Below are positions 53,595 through 62,436 of a DNA stretch of 64,000 bases, one piece after another. Made by a program: the position numbers and the translations under genes. Position 1 is the stretch's first letter, and each line of letters starts with the position of its first letter. The stretch is from NCBI GenBank assembly GCA_965203045.1, contig OZ241850.1, forward strand, positions 434,001 through 498,000, read 5' to 3'. Source of the stretch: G965203045 sp965203045. Lineage in GTDB: Bacteria > Pseudomonadota > Gammaproteobacteria > PS1 > Pseudothioglobaceae. The notes beneath the pieces were generated by a model. That model was not told where the DNA came from, made no database searches, and saw only the letters and a list, made by a program, of their open reading frames with translations.

Positions 53595-54521
53595 CTAGTG
53601 TGTTTTACGATAATCTAACCACTTTAATAAACCTTTAGTGCAAATATAAACATCTTCTTTTAAGATTTTTATTTGCGCTTTTTCACTCAAATTACAATAA
53701 TTTTTAGTAGCGTCTAACAAGTAATTAGTAAGTGCGGATTTAATATCACTATAAGTTTGGTGTTGTTCTGCAATCTGTGCCATATCGACGATGCGAGTTT
53801 TTAGTTGCTCTGCGATAGCGCTATTAAATTGAATGCGATTAAAATGGGTTAAATAAGCGTATTTAGGCTTAAATTTTAGTAATTTATCAATAGTTTTTAA
53901 CCATATATCCGGTGCAAATTGAGTAGGTGAGGTCGGAGGGAAAATTAATACATTATCACCTCTATTCAATTGAGCATAACTTACACCTAAAGTATCACCG
54001 CTAAAAATACCCTGTGATTGTTTATCAAAAATTGAATAGTGATGAAAGGCGTGTCCAGGACTATCAATCAAGGTTAGTTGGCGATTATTAAGACTAATTA
54101 TGCCACTATCCATTACTACTACTTTATCTCTATTAACCGCAACAATATCGCCTAAATACTTATCAAAAAATGTCTTACCATATACTTTTATTGCACCGTC
54201 TTTAAGTTTTTTGGGATTAATTAAATGCTCGCATCCTCGGCTATGAACTACAAGTTTTGCTTGCGGTAAATGACGCATTAACTCGCCAGACCCACCGGCA
54301 TGGTCTAAGTGAATATGAGTAACAAATACATATTTTACTTGCTCATAACTTATATTTCTAACAGCTAAAACTTGCAATAAATTAGCCACAGATAAGTGCG
54401 AACCAGTATCTACAAAAGCAAAATCTTTACCTGATTGAATTAAATAGGATGCAACAAAATCGCTTCTAATATGCTTGGTATCAATACAAGTAATTTGATG
54501 GTCTAAATCATAACTTGTCAT
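53595..54521 (-). CDS. MBL-fold metal hydrolase
   Basis: A 308-residue metallo-beta-lactamase-fold enzyme with the zinc motif THIHLDHAG, later the Asp in DSPGHAFHHYSIF and FSGDTLG, and a final His in YLTHFNRIQ. A C-terminal helical region follows (EQLKTRIVDMAQIAEQH). Such proteins cover many hydrolases; the substrate is unknown. I chose the ATG at 54521 just after the trmB stop; an upstream ATG at 54557 lies inside trmB. It is the last gene of the lpxH-trmB run. Confidence 0.9.
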   Translation of the reverse strand: MTSYDLDHQITCIDTKHIRSDFVASYLIQSGKDFAFVDTGSHLSVANLLQVLAVRNISYEQVKYVFVTHIHLDHAGGSGELMRHLPQAKLVVHSRGCEHLINPKKLKDGAIKVYGKTFFDKYLGDIVAVNRDKVVVMDSGIISLNNRQLTLIDSPGHAFHHYSIFDKQSQGIFSGDTLGVSYAQLNRGDNVLIFPPTSPTQFAPDIWLKTIDKLLKFKPKYAYLTHFNRIQFNSAIAEQLKTRIVDMAQIAEQHQTYSDIKSALTNYLLDATKNYCNLSEKAQIKILKEDVYICTKGLLKWLDYRKTH

Positions 54522-54526
54522 AAACA

Positions 54527-55174
54527 TTAGCAACAGTGAATAAACATTAAGTCCCAAATATTATGCCCTAATTGCTTAGCTTGTAATTCAAATTTAGTGG
54601 TTGGACGTTGTTTTTGATTATTAGTTATATTACTAAAATAAGGGTGGTTTTTAAGCATAGTAGCTATTTCTTCTGCGTAATCTTGCCAATCTGTTGCAAT
54701 ATATAATAAGCCTTGACTTTTTAGTTTAACACTTAATAGGTCTAAAAAATTAGGCTTTATAAGTCGGCGTTTGTGATGTTTTTTCTTATGCCAAGGGTCA
54801 GGGAAAAAAATTTGCACTCCACTGATTTGTCCATCTGCCAATTTATTTAGCACATCTATTGCATCCGCTTCAATAATTTTTAAATTAGTAAGACCAAGCT
54901 TAGTTGTCTTATTTAGCAAACTGCCAATACCAGCCCGATAAACCTCAACACCCAAATAATTAAATTGTGGGTTGGCAAATGCCATTTTTAATAAACTATC
55001 TCCATTACCAAAACCAATTTCAATTATTAATTGTTGTTGTTTATCAAAATGCTGATGCACGTTATTTAATTGGCTTAAATTAAGGCAATAATCTTGGCAC
55101 AAATACTTTAGTGCGTATTTTTGTGCTTTACTGAGTTTACCCCCTCTGCACACAAAGCTTTTAATTTTTCGCAT
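54527..55174 (-). CDS. trmB: tRNA (guanine46-N7)-methyltransferase
   Basis: A 215-residue Rossmann methyltransferase with IEIGFGNGDSLLKMA (SAM site) and the signature IFFPDPWHKKKHHKRRL. It makes m7G46 in tRNA variable loops. It shares one base with lpxH upstream and is followed at 5 bp by the MBL gene. Confidence 0.97.
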   Translation of the reverse strand: MRKIKSFVCRGGKLSKAQKYALKYLCQDYCLNLSQLNNVHQHFDKQQQLIIEIGFGNGDSLLKMAFANPQFNYLGVEVYRAGIGSLLNKTTKLGLTNLKIIEADAIDVLNKLADGQISGVQIFFPDPWHKKKHHKRRLIKPNFLDLLSVKLKSQGLLYIATDWQDYAEEIATMLKNHPYFSNITNNQKQRPTTKFELQAKQLGHNIWDLMFIHCC

Positions 55175-55869
55175 TATATTTGGATAAAGTAAGGTATTTT
55201 TTCTGCTTCTACAATAAGTACATTGCCTTTATTATCACTCCAATCACCAAGCACAAAACGTTTGTATTTATGCTCATTGTGAATTGCTTGCTTGTGAGTA
55301 TGTCCGTGAATAAGGTCAGCACTTGGATAGTTTGCCATTAGTTTATTAGTAGTGATAATGTTTACATCAAGTTTGTACAAAGCTTTTTTAGCGTTATATC
55401 GCTGAGATTTATGACGCATTTTCATTGCTAGTGTACTGCGATAACTATTTGGCAGATTTAGTAAAAACCACCTTATTAACTTATTGCGGACAATACTTCT
55501 AAACAATTGATACTGAGTATCATCACTACAAAGTTTATCGCCGTGCATTAGTAGATATTGTTGTTTAGTAGTAGTTAAAATATAGGGTTCGTCAATAAGA
55601 TTAACTCCTGATTGTCTAGCAAATACTTGGCCAATTAAAAAATCACGATTGCCAATCATCAAATAAATAGCACAACGTTTTGATAAGGCATTTAAGGCAC
55701 TAATAATTGATTGATAAAGGTTAATTGATACATCATCACCAAGCCAGACCTCAAACAAATCGCCCAAAATGTATAATTGGTTGGCATTGGTTTGCTTGCA
55801 AAAATTAATAAATAATTGACTTTTATTGTCATTAGGAAGCAAGTGTAAATCCGCAACAAATGCAAGCAT
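55174..55869 (-). CDS. lpxH: UDP-2,3-diacylglucosamine diphosphatase
   Basis: A 231-residue calcineurin-like metallophosphoesterase giving lipid X in lipid A synthesis. Metal-binding motifs are FVADLHL, GDLFEVWLGDD, IGNRDFL, LMHGDKLCSDD and HGHTHKQA, in the LpxH order. Length matches E. coli (240). It is 9 bp after ppiB and overlaps trmB by one base. Confidence 0.96.
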   Translation of the reverse strand: MLAFVADLHLLPNDNKSQLFINFCKQTNANQLYILGDLFEVWLGDDVSINLYQSIISALNALSKRCAIYLMIGNRDFLIGQVFARQSGVNLIDEPYILTTTKQQYLLMHGDKLCSDDTQYQLFRSIVRNKLIRWFLLNLPNSYRSTLAMKMRHKSQRYNAKKALYKLDVNIITTNKLMANYPSADLIHGHTHKQAIHNEHKYKRFVLGDWSDNKGNVLIVEAEKIPYFIQI

Positions 55870-55878
55870 TATTAAGTT

Positions 55879-56364
55879 TTAGATAACGCTTGCTTTGTGA
55901 ATTATTACTGCATCAATTGGCACATCTAAATGCCCTGACTGAGTAGTGGTTGGTGTTTTTTTAATTTTATCTACTGTCTCAGTGCCATCTACTACTTTGC
56001 CAAACACACAATAGCCCCAACCATCTTGGGCAGGATAATCAAGAAAATGATTATCAGCAACATTGATAAAAAATTGTGAACTTGCTGAATGCGGAGCAGC
56101 AGTTCTTGCCATTGCCATACTATATCGTTCATTTTTGATGCCATTTTTAGCTTCATTTTCAATCTCAGCTCTGGTGTGTTTTTGCTGCATATCTTCAGTA
56201 AAACCACCACCTTGAATCATAAAATTATCAATTACGCGATGAAAAATTGTTTCATCATAAAAACCACTCTTTACATAGTTGAGAAAGTTTTTACTAGTAA
56301 TAGGTGCTTGCTTTGCAAACAGCTCAATATCAATATTACCAAAATTTGTTTCTAGTCTAACCAT
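55879..56364 (-). CDS. ppiB: Cyclophilin-type peptidyl-prolyl isomerase
   Basis: A 161-residue cytoplasmic cyclophilin without signal peptide: VRLETNFGNIDIEL, FHRVIDNFMIQGG, GPSQ-equivalent SASSQFFINVADN and FGKVVDGTE. The 'FHRVI...MIQGG' Arg and Gln residues form the active site. First gene of ppiB-lpxH-trmB-MBL. It is divergent from rplU with a shared 66-bp gap. Confidence 0.95.
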   Translation of the reverse strand: MVRLETNFGNIDIELFAKQAPITSKNFLNYVKSGFYDETIFHRVIDNFMIQGGGFTEDMQQKHTRAEIENEAKNGIKNERYSMAMARTAAPHSASSQFFINVADNHFLDYPAQDGWGYCVFGKVVDGTETVDKIKKTPTTTQSGHLDVPIDAVIIHKASVI

Positions 56365-56391
56365 AATTTACTAAAATGAGGATAATTATAC

Positions 56392-56400
56392 TGGTATAAT
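56392..56400 (+). promoter_or_regulatory. Extended -10 promoter of rplU-rpmA
   Basis: TGGTATAAT (TGn plus a perfect TATAAT) lies about 30 bp before the rplU ATG, a good extended -10 element for a ribosomal-protein operon. The region about 17 bp upstream is AT-rich with no clear -35. Confidence 0.6.
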
Positions 56401-56430
56401 AACCTCGTTTTAAACAAAATTATTTTAATA

Positions 56431-56748
56431 ATGTATGCAATAATCAAAACTGGTGGCAAGCAGTATCGACTTAATAAGGGTCAAATACTGAGTGTGGAAA
56501 AATTAAATATTGGTGCCGGTAAAAAGGTAGTTTTTGACCAATTGTTAATGATCTCTGATGGCAAAAAAATCAACATCGGCAATCCAACTATTAAAGGCGC
56601 TACCGTTGAGGCAAGTGTGATTGATAATATACGTGCTGACAAAGTCAAAATTATTAAGTTTCTTCGCCGTAAACATTCAATGAAACGTCAAGGTCATCGT
56701 CAACAATTAACTAAAATCTTAATTAATAAAATTAATCTAGGGAGGTAA
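56431..56748 (+). CDS. rplU: Ribosomal protein L21
   Basis: A 105-residue protein of usual length: YAIIKTGGKQYRLNKGQ at the N-terminus and KIIKFLRRKHSMKRQGHRQ, the rRNA-binding KR-rich end typical of L21. It binds 23S rRNA domain I with L20. It leads the rplU-rpmA operon, with rpmA 2 bp after its stop; fabD and fabG follow. Confidence 0.98.
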   Translation: MYAIIKTGGKQYRLNKGQILSVEKLNIGAGKKVVFDQLLMISDGKKINIGNPTIKGATVEASVIDNIRADKVKIIKFLRRKHSMKRQGHRQQLTKILINKINLGR

Positions 56749-56750
56749 TT

Positions 56751-57002
56751 ATGGCTCATAAAAAAGCAGGTGGTAGCAGCAATAATGGTAGAGACTCAAT
56801 CTCTAAAAGATTAGGTGTAAAAAAATTTGGTGGTCAAACAGTTCTAGCCGGCAATATTTTGGTTCGTCAACGTGGCACAAAATTTCATCCCGGCACTAAT
56901 GTTAAACGAGGTAATGATGACACCTTATTTGCTATTAGACCTGGCAAAGTGGTATTTGAAAGAAAAGGCGCTCTTAGTCGACATTTTATAAACGTTGTCT
57001 AA
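56751..57002 (+). CDS. rpmA: Ribosomal protein L27
   Basis: An 83-residue protein starting MAHKKAGGSSNNGRDS, the flexible N-terminus that reaches the peptidyl-transferase centre, with RQRGTKFHPGTNVKRG further on. No N-terminal extension requiring cleavage is present. A GGAGG ribosome-binding site overlaps the end of rplU (GGGAGG at about 56739). obgE, the usual follower, is absent; fabD follows at 5 bp. Confidence 0.98.
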   Translation: MAHKKAGGSSNNGRDSISKRLGVKKFGGQTVLAGNILVRQRGTKFHPGTNVKRGNDDTLFAIRPGKVVFERKGALSRHFINVV

Positions 57003-57007
57003 TAACC

Positions 57008-57931
57008 TTGACAACAACAATTGTCTTTCCTGGACAAGGTTCACAAAAGCTTGGTATGTTAGCGGACTTAGCCGCCAATTTTAGTGTTGTTAAACAAACT
57101 TTTGCTGTTGCTAGTGATATTTTAGGCTTTGATTTGTGGGATTTGTCTCAAAATGATGCAATTGGCATAAATCAAACTCAAAACACTCAACCAGCAATGC
57201 TTGCAGCTGGGGTCGCTACTTATAAAATACTTACTCAAAATACCAGTATTAACCCAAAATTTTTAGCCGGACATAGTTTAGGTGAATGGACTGCTTTGGT
57301 AGCTGGCGGCTATCTGGGTTTTACTGATGCTGTGAAAATAGTCAGCAAGCGCGCAGAATTAATGCAAAATGCTGTGCCTACTGGAACGGGTGCTATGGCA
57401 GCAATATTAGGATTAAGTGATGACCAAGTAATAACTGCTTGCAAACAAGTAACTAGCGGTGTTGTTCAAACAGCTAATTTTAATGCTGTTGGGCAAATAG
57501 TAATTGCCGGTGATAAAATTGCAGTAGAAAAAGCGTCTCAATTGTGTAAAAATAGTGGTGCTAAACGTGTGGTGATGTTGGCAGTAAGTGTACCCTCACA
57601 TTGTGCTTTGATGAATGGTGTTAGTGCTGTGTTTGGCAAAATAATTGATAAAACCCCAATTAAAATGGGCAGCGCTGCGCTGGTGCATAATGTTGATGCT
57701 AAAGTTGCCAATAATATTGATGGGGTTAAACAAGCGGTTATTCGTCAACTAAACAATAGTGTTAAGTGGAGACAAACTATTGAATATCTAGTTAGCCAAG
57801 GAGTTAATAAATTAATTGAATGCGGTCCAGGACGTATACTTACTGGACTTAATAAACGTATTGCTAGTAGTGTTTATAGTAAAGCGGTTTCTGATACTAA
57901 TTCTCTAAATGAAGTAAAAAATGACAGCTAA
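57008..57931 (+). CDS. fabD: Malonyl-CoA:ACP transacylase
   Basis: A 307-residue enzyme loading malonyl groups onto ACP. N-terminal IVFPGQGSQKLGML, the nucleophile elbow GHSLGEWTALVAGG and the histidine region VPSHCALM are seen. It starts with TTG (TTGACAACAACAATT), no ATG fitting the family. It overlaps fabG by 11 bp, so they are co-translated; fabH and acpP are not adjacent. Confidence 0.96.
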   Translation: MTTTIVFPGQGSQKLGMLADLAANFSVVKQTFAVASDILGFDLWDLSQNDAIGINQTQNTQPAMLAAGVATYKILTQNTSINPKFLAGHSLGEWTALVAGGYLGFTDAVKIVSKRAELMQNAVPTGTGAMAAILGLSDDQVITACKQVTSGVVQTANFNAVGQIVIAGDKIAVEKASQLCKNSGAKRVVMLAVSVPSHCALMNGVSAVFGKIIDKTPIKMGSAALVHNVDAKVANNIDGVKQAVIRQLNNSVKWRQTIEYLVSQGVNKLIECGPGRILTGLNKRIASSVYSKAVSDTNSLNEVKNDS

Positions 57932-58658
57932 AATTGCTTTAATAACTGGTGCAAACCGCGGTATTGGGCAGGCAATTTTATTAACCCTTGGCGCTTCTGA
58001 GGTTTTTGTAATTGGCACTGCAACTACTGATAAAGGCGCAAATCACATTGCTCAAAATCTTAAAAAAAATAACCTAAAAGGTACTGGCATTATACTTAAC
58101 GTTACTGATGATGAACAAATAAAACAAGTAATTACTACTATCGATAGTAAATATGGTTCAATTGACATTTTGGTAAATAATGCTGGTATTATTGATGATA
58201 GCTTACTTATACGTATGGCAGATGAGCAGTGGCACAACATTATTAACACCAATCTTAATTCAGTTTATAAGCTATCTAAAGCGGTGCTAAGAGGAATGAT
58301 GAAAAAACATTTTGGCAGAATTATTTCTATTGCCTCAGTAGTCGGCACTATGGGCAATGTTGGGCAAACTAACTACGCTGCTGCTAAGGCTGGCATTATT
58401 GGTTTTAGTAAATCTCTTGCCCGTGAAGTTGGTAGTCGCAACATTACTGTTAATACTATAGCCCCTGGGTTTATAAAAACCGATATGACCAATGCTATGT
58501 CTGAGGAAAAAAAACTTATATTACAAAAACAAATACCTTTGGCGCGTTTAGGCATGCCAGAAGAAATTGCCGATGCTGTTGCATTTTTGGCTAGCGATAA
58601 AGCAGCTTATATCACCGCTCAAACTCTGCATATAAATGGCGGAATGTATACCGTTTAA
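57921..58658 (+). CDS. fabG: 3-oxoacyl-ACP reductase
   Basis: A 245-residue short-chain dehydrogenase reducing beta-ketoacyl-ACP with NADPH. TGANRGIG (cofactor), NNAGI, catalytic Ser region IASVVGTMGNVGQTNYAAAKAG (Y-x3-K) and the C-terminal ITAQTLHINGGMYTV are as in FabG. Length matches E. coli (244). It ends the rplU-rpmA-fabD-fabG run; the 158 bp after it contain nothing I could identify. Confidence 0.96.
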   Translation: MTAKIALITGANRGIGQAILLTLGASEVFVIGTATTDKGANHIAQNLKKNNLKGTGIILNVTDDEQIKQVITTIDSKYGSIDILVNNAGIIDDSLLIRMADEQWHNIINTNLNSVYKLSKAVLRGMMKKHFGRIISIASVVGTMGNVGQTNYAAAKAGIIGFSKSLAREVGSRNITVNTIAPGFIKTDMTNAMSEEKKLILQKQIPLARLGMPEEIADAVAFLASDKAAYITAQTLHINGGMYTV

Positions 58659-58816
58659 GCTCTTAGTAGATATGCAAATAAATATAAATCTTATAAAAAT
58701 ACTAATCTTTATTTAAAAAGCCAAATGCATTAATACATATAATTACTCTTCTGGCAGATAGGAAAAATGATTACAGTTAGGTTAAAACTGCGATTATTTA
58801 TTCAATAACATACAAC

Positions 58817-59101
58817 TTAATGACTAAGAGGTTTATCAGTAAACAAGTAGTCTTTTAATTCTTTACTAAAAGTGCTATCTTGACGTCTAATCCATTCTAA
58901 AAGCATTGCAGCATGTTCTTTTTCCTCATCACGATTGTGCGCTAAAATAGCGGCTAATTTTTTATCAGTACAAGCATCAACACGCTGATTATACCAATCA
59001 ATCGCTTCTAATTCCTCCATCAAAGATACAATTGCGCGATGCATCTCTTTGGTAGTAATTGTTAATTTTTCTTCTGCTTCGTGAAAACCTTCATTTGCCA
59101 T
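58817..59101 (-). CDS. Encapsulated-ferritin-like protein (EncFtn family), no cargo peptide
   Basis: A 94-residue two-helix protein matching the encapsulin-associated ferritins such as the Rhodospirillum rubrum one: VSLMEELEAIDWYNQRVDAC and AILAHNRDEEKEHAAML. The ferroxidase ligands correspond to E30, E60 and H63, so iron oxidation is likely. R. rubrum's protein has a C-terminal tail that binds the encapsulin shell; this one stops at DYLFTDKPLSH, and no encapsulin gene is in the window. It lies 22 bp after yqhA on the strand of gyrA, so it may be co-expressed with both. Confidence 0.88.
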   Translation of the reverse strand: MANEGFHEAEEKLTITTKEMHRAIVSLMEELEAIDWYNQRVDACTDKKLAAILAHNRDEEKEHAAMLLEWIRRQDSTFSKELKDYLFTDKPLSH

Positions 59102-59123
59102 AACTTTAACCCCCTAACATCAA

Positions 59124-59654
59124 CTAACGTGATGATTTACTAGTGAAATACAACGCAAGTGCTACCATTAAAATACCTAAAGCAAAATATACTAAATCAA
59201 GTGGTGAGTCAATAGGCATTGATAATGCTATCTCAAAAAATGTTACTACTAAAATTATCAAAATTACTTTGGTAAGTTTAGATTTTAAATCTTCTAAATC
59301 TTTGATGATAAGCACTTTTGATGCTTGTTTGCTGGTTTTAGAATCATCAATATCGCTAATAAACAGCTCATATAAACCTAAAGCAAAAATAAGCAAAACA
59401 GTCGCTAGTAAAAATTCATCAACTGCGCTTACGGTATGCCCTACCAATAATGTTTGTAACTCCTTGCGTGTTAACTCATCTGAGTGAAAATACTCAAAAG
59501 TATGACCCAATAAACTAACTACATCAACCAAGGTAATAAAAAATAAAATCAATGATAATATTAACGAGGCAATCACAGCACTAAAAACCATAAAACGCGA
59601 CCGCCATAAAAATTGTTCAAATAATGTTTTAATAGTTTTTTTATATTTATTCAT
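59124..59654 (-). CDS. YqhA family (UPF0114) membrane protein
   Basis: A 176-residue membrane protein with about four helices (roughly residues 19-43, 77-97, 115-135 and 150-168) and the family N-terminus FEQFLWRSRFMVFSAVIASL. Function is unknown, possibly channel-like. I chose the ATG at 59654, which overlaps the gyrA stop by 8 bp; an upstream ATG at 59717 lies inside gyrA and adds 21 unlikely residues. It leads into the ferritin-like gene. Confidence 0.9.
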   Translation of the reverse strand: MNKYKKTIKTLFEQFLWRSRFMVFSAVIASLILSLILFFITLVDVVSLLGHTFEYFHSDELTRKELQTLLVGHTVSAVDEFLLATVLLIFALGLYELFISDIDDSKTSKQASKVLIIKDLEDLKSKLTKVILIILVVTFFEIALSMPIDSPLDLVYFALGILMVALALYFTSKSSR

Positions 59655-62262
59655 TATTATTTTCAGCAACTGGTGGCAACTCGCTGTTACTAGTCGGTAG
59701 TGGTTTATCTCCGTCATTTACTTGCTCAGCAATAAGTTCTACCCCGACTAATTTTTCACCTCTTCTAATATTGATGAGTTTGACGCCTTGAGTGTTGCGA
59801 CCGATAATAGAAACCTCGCTAACCTTAGCACGTACCAAAGTGGCAGTATTAGATATGAGCATCATTTCATCGGTTGGTGCTACTGATATTGCACCTACCA
59901 CTTTCCCATTTCTAGTAGATGTTTTGATAGATATGATGCCACTGCCACCGCGATTTTGCAGACGATATTCATCAAGTTTAGTGCGCTTTCCGTAGCCAAA
60001 TTCGGTAGCAGTTAAGATAGTATTATCAATATTTTTTGAAACAATTAAAGATACTACTGTGTCAGTATTTTTAAGACGAATACCACGCACGCCAATGGCG
60101 GTGCGTCCAACAGCGCGGATGGATTTGCTATTAAAATGAATAGATTTGCCTTGTTCGCTAAATAATAAAATTTCATCTTCGTCACTGGTAATATCAACGC
60201 CGATGAGTTTATCGCTTTGTCTTAACTCTAAAGCTATGATACCGCCATTTCTGGGACGCGAAAAATTGGTAAGCGCAGTCTTTTTAACCGTACCACTACT
60301 AGTTGCCATAAATACAAACAAATCATCTCTATATTCCTTAACTGGCAAAATAACGTTAATAGACTCATCTTTTTCCAGTGGTAATAAATTAACAATCGGT
60401 TTGCCTTTGGCGTTTCTAGATGCCATTGGTAGTTCATAGACTTTAAGCCAATAAACTTTGCCGTAGTTTGAAAAACACAAAACTGTATCGTGAGAATTAG
60501 CAACAAATAATTGGTCTACAAAGTCCTCATCTTTCATTTGTGTTGCTGACTTACCCTTACCGCCACGTTTTTGCGCACGGTAATCTTCCAAAGATTGCGC
60601 TTTAACATAGCCACTATGTGATAAAGTTACCACCCTTTGTTCTTCAACAATTAAATCCTCTAAAGTCAAGTCAATTTTATCTTCCCATATTTCGCTTAAT
60701 CTAGGTGTTGCAAACTCTTCTTTAATAGCAATTAATTCCTTTTTGATAACTTCCATTAATTGGTCTGGATTTTGCAAAATAGCTAATAATTTTTTGATCT
60801 CAGTTAATAATTCACTAAACTCAATAAAAATTTTGTCTTTTTCAAGTCCAGTTAAGCGATGCAGGCGTAAGTCTAAAATGGCTTGTGCTTGCTCGGGTGA
60901 TAAGTTATAGACGCCTTTTTCAGTAAGGCCATATTTAACAGGCAAACCTTGTGGGCGAAAATCTGCCATATCTTTATTACCAATTAAATCTTTTATTACT
61001 CGTCCCTGCCAAGATTGTTGCATCAATCTAGCCTTTGCTTCAGGAGAATTGCTAGCCGCGCGAATAATAGAGATTATTTTGTCAATATTATTTAAAGCAA
61101 CACTTAAGCCTTCTAAAACATGCGCTCTAATTCTAGCTTTATTAAGGTCAAAAATACTTCTTCTAGTTACTACTTCACGGCGGTGGTCAATAAAAGCGTT
61201 AAGCACGCTTCCTATGGACATTAATTGTGGTTTGTTTTTATGAATTACTACCATATTGATACCAAATACGGTTTGCATTTCACTAAGGCGATAAAGGTTG
61301 TTTAGAATTACCTCTGGCACCTCGCCACGTCTTAGCTCAATTACCATACGCATACCATCTTTATCAGACTCATCACGCAAAGCAGTAATACCATCTATTC
61401 TTTTCTCTTTGATTAATTCAGCAATTTTAGTAATTAGTTTAGCCTTATTGACCTGATATGGCAGTTCAGTTACAATAATACTTACATTTTCATTGCCCTC
61501 AAAATGCGCCTTAGCGCGCATATAAATTTTACCTTTACCAGTTTGGTAAGCCTCTAAGATACCGGCTGTGCCATTTATAATGCCTGCGGTTGGAAAATCA
61601 GGTCCAGGTATTATTTTTACTAATTCAGCAACGCTAATATCTTCATTTTTCATTATTGCTAAACAAGCCTCAATTACTTCACCTAAATTATGCGGTGGGA
61701 TATTGGTTGCCATGCCAACAGCAATGCCAGCACTACCATTGACCAATAAATTCGGCACTTGTGTTGGCAGCACCGAAGGCTCGGCTTCACTTTCATCATA
61801 ATTGGGGATAAAATCTACTGTTTCTTTATCTAAATCCCGCAATAATTCGTGAGCCAATTTACTCATTTTAATTTCAGTATAACGCATTGCCGCTGCATTA
61901 TCACCATCAACTGAACCAAAATTACCTTGTCCGTCAATTAAGATATTGCGCATAGAAAAAGTTTGAGCCATTCTAACAATAGTATCATAAACCGCCGTAT
62001 CACCGTGTGGGTGGTATTTACCAATTACATCACCAACAATGCGCGCTGATTTCTTATAAGCTTTATTGTAGTCATTTTTAAGTTCGTTCATTGCATATAG
62101 AACACGACGATGCACTGGTTTCAAACCATCTCGCACATCAGGTAAAGCTCTACCAATAATTACACTCATCGCATAGTCCAAATAGGACTGTTTCATTTCT
62201 TGCTCAATGGCTATAGTAGAAAACTCATGTTCTGGGTGCTGTGGATTATCGGTATCACTCAT
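59647..62262 (-). CDS. gyrA: DNA gyrase subunit A
   Basis: An 871-residue type IIA topoisomerase subunit. It has the active-site Tyr region AAAMRYTEIKMS, the quinolone pocket HPHGDTAVYDTIVRMAQ and C-terminal beta-pinwheel repeats including the GyrA box QRGGKGK. Position 83 (E. coli numbering) is Thr rather than Ser, a natural variant in many species. The tail is acidic (NSELPPVAENNNE), as in other GyrA proteins. Confidence 0.98.
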   Translation of the reverse strand: MSDTDNPQHPEHEFSTIAIEQEMKQSYLDYAMSVIIGRALPDVRDGLKPVHRRVLYAMNELKNDYNKAYKKSARIVGDVIGKYHPHGDTAVYDTIVRMAQTFSMRNILIDGQGNFGSVDGDNAAAMRYTEIKMSKLAHELLRDLDKETVDFIPNYDESEAEPSVLPTQVPNLLVNGSAGIAVGMATNIPPHNLGEVIEACLAIMKNEDISVAELVKIIPGPDFPTAGIINGTAGILEAYQTGKGKIYMRAKAHFEGNENVSIIVTELPYQVNKAKLITKIAELIKEKRIDGITALRDESDKDGMRMVIELRRGEVPEVILNNLYRLSEMQTVFGINMVVIHKNKPQLMSIGSVLNAFIDHRREVVTRRSIFDLNKARIRAHVLEGLSVALNNIDKIISIIRAASNSPEAKARLMQQSWQGRVIKDLIGNKDMADFRPQGLPVKYGLTEKGVYNLSPEQAQAILDLRLHRLTGLEKDKIFIEFSELLTEIKKLLAILQNPDQLMEVIKKELIAIKEEFATPRLSEIWEDKIDLTLEDLIVEEQRVVTLSHSGYVKAQSLEDYRAQKRGGKGKSATQMKDEDFVDQLFVANSHDTVLCFSNYGKVYWLKVYELPMASRNAKGKPIVNLLPLEKDESINVILPVKEYRDDLFVFMATSSGTVKKTALTNFSRPRNGGIIALELRQSDKLIGVDITSDEDEILLFSEQGKSIHFNSKSIRAVGRTAIGVRGIRLKNTDTVVSLIVSKNIDNTILTATEFGYGKRTKLDEYRLQNRGGSGIISIKTSTRNGKVVGAISVAPTDEMMLISNTATLVRAKVSEVSIIGRNTQGVKLINIRRGEKLVGVELIAEQVNDGDKPLPTSNSELPPVAENNNE

Positions 62263-62436
62263 AAAAAGCTTAGGTTATAAATGGATTGATTTTAACACAA
62301 GTCCAATCAAATTATAAGCAGTCTATAATGTATTTTATTTTTTTAAATTGGTGTTATATTTTAAATTTACACGTATAATTAAACGAATTTTGCTAAGCGA
62401 TAAAATGGTTATTGTATTTAACGATTACATTCATTT

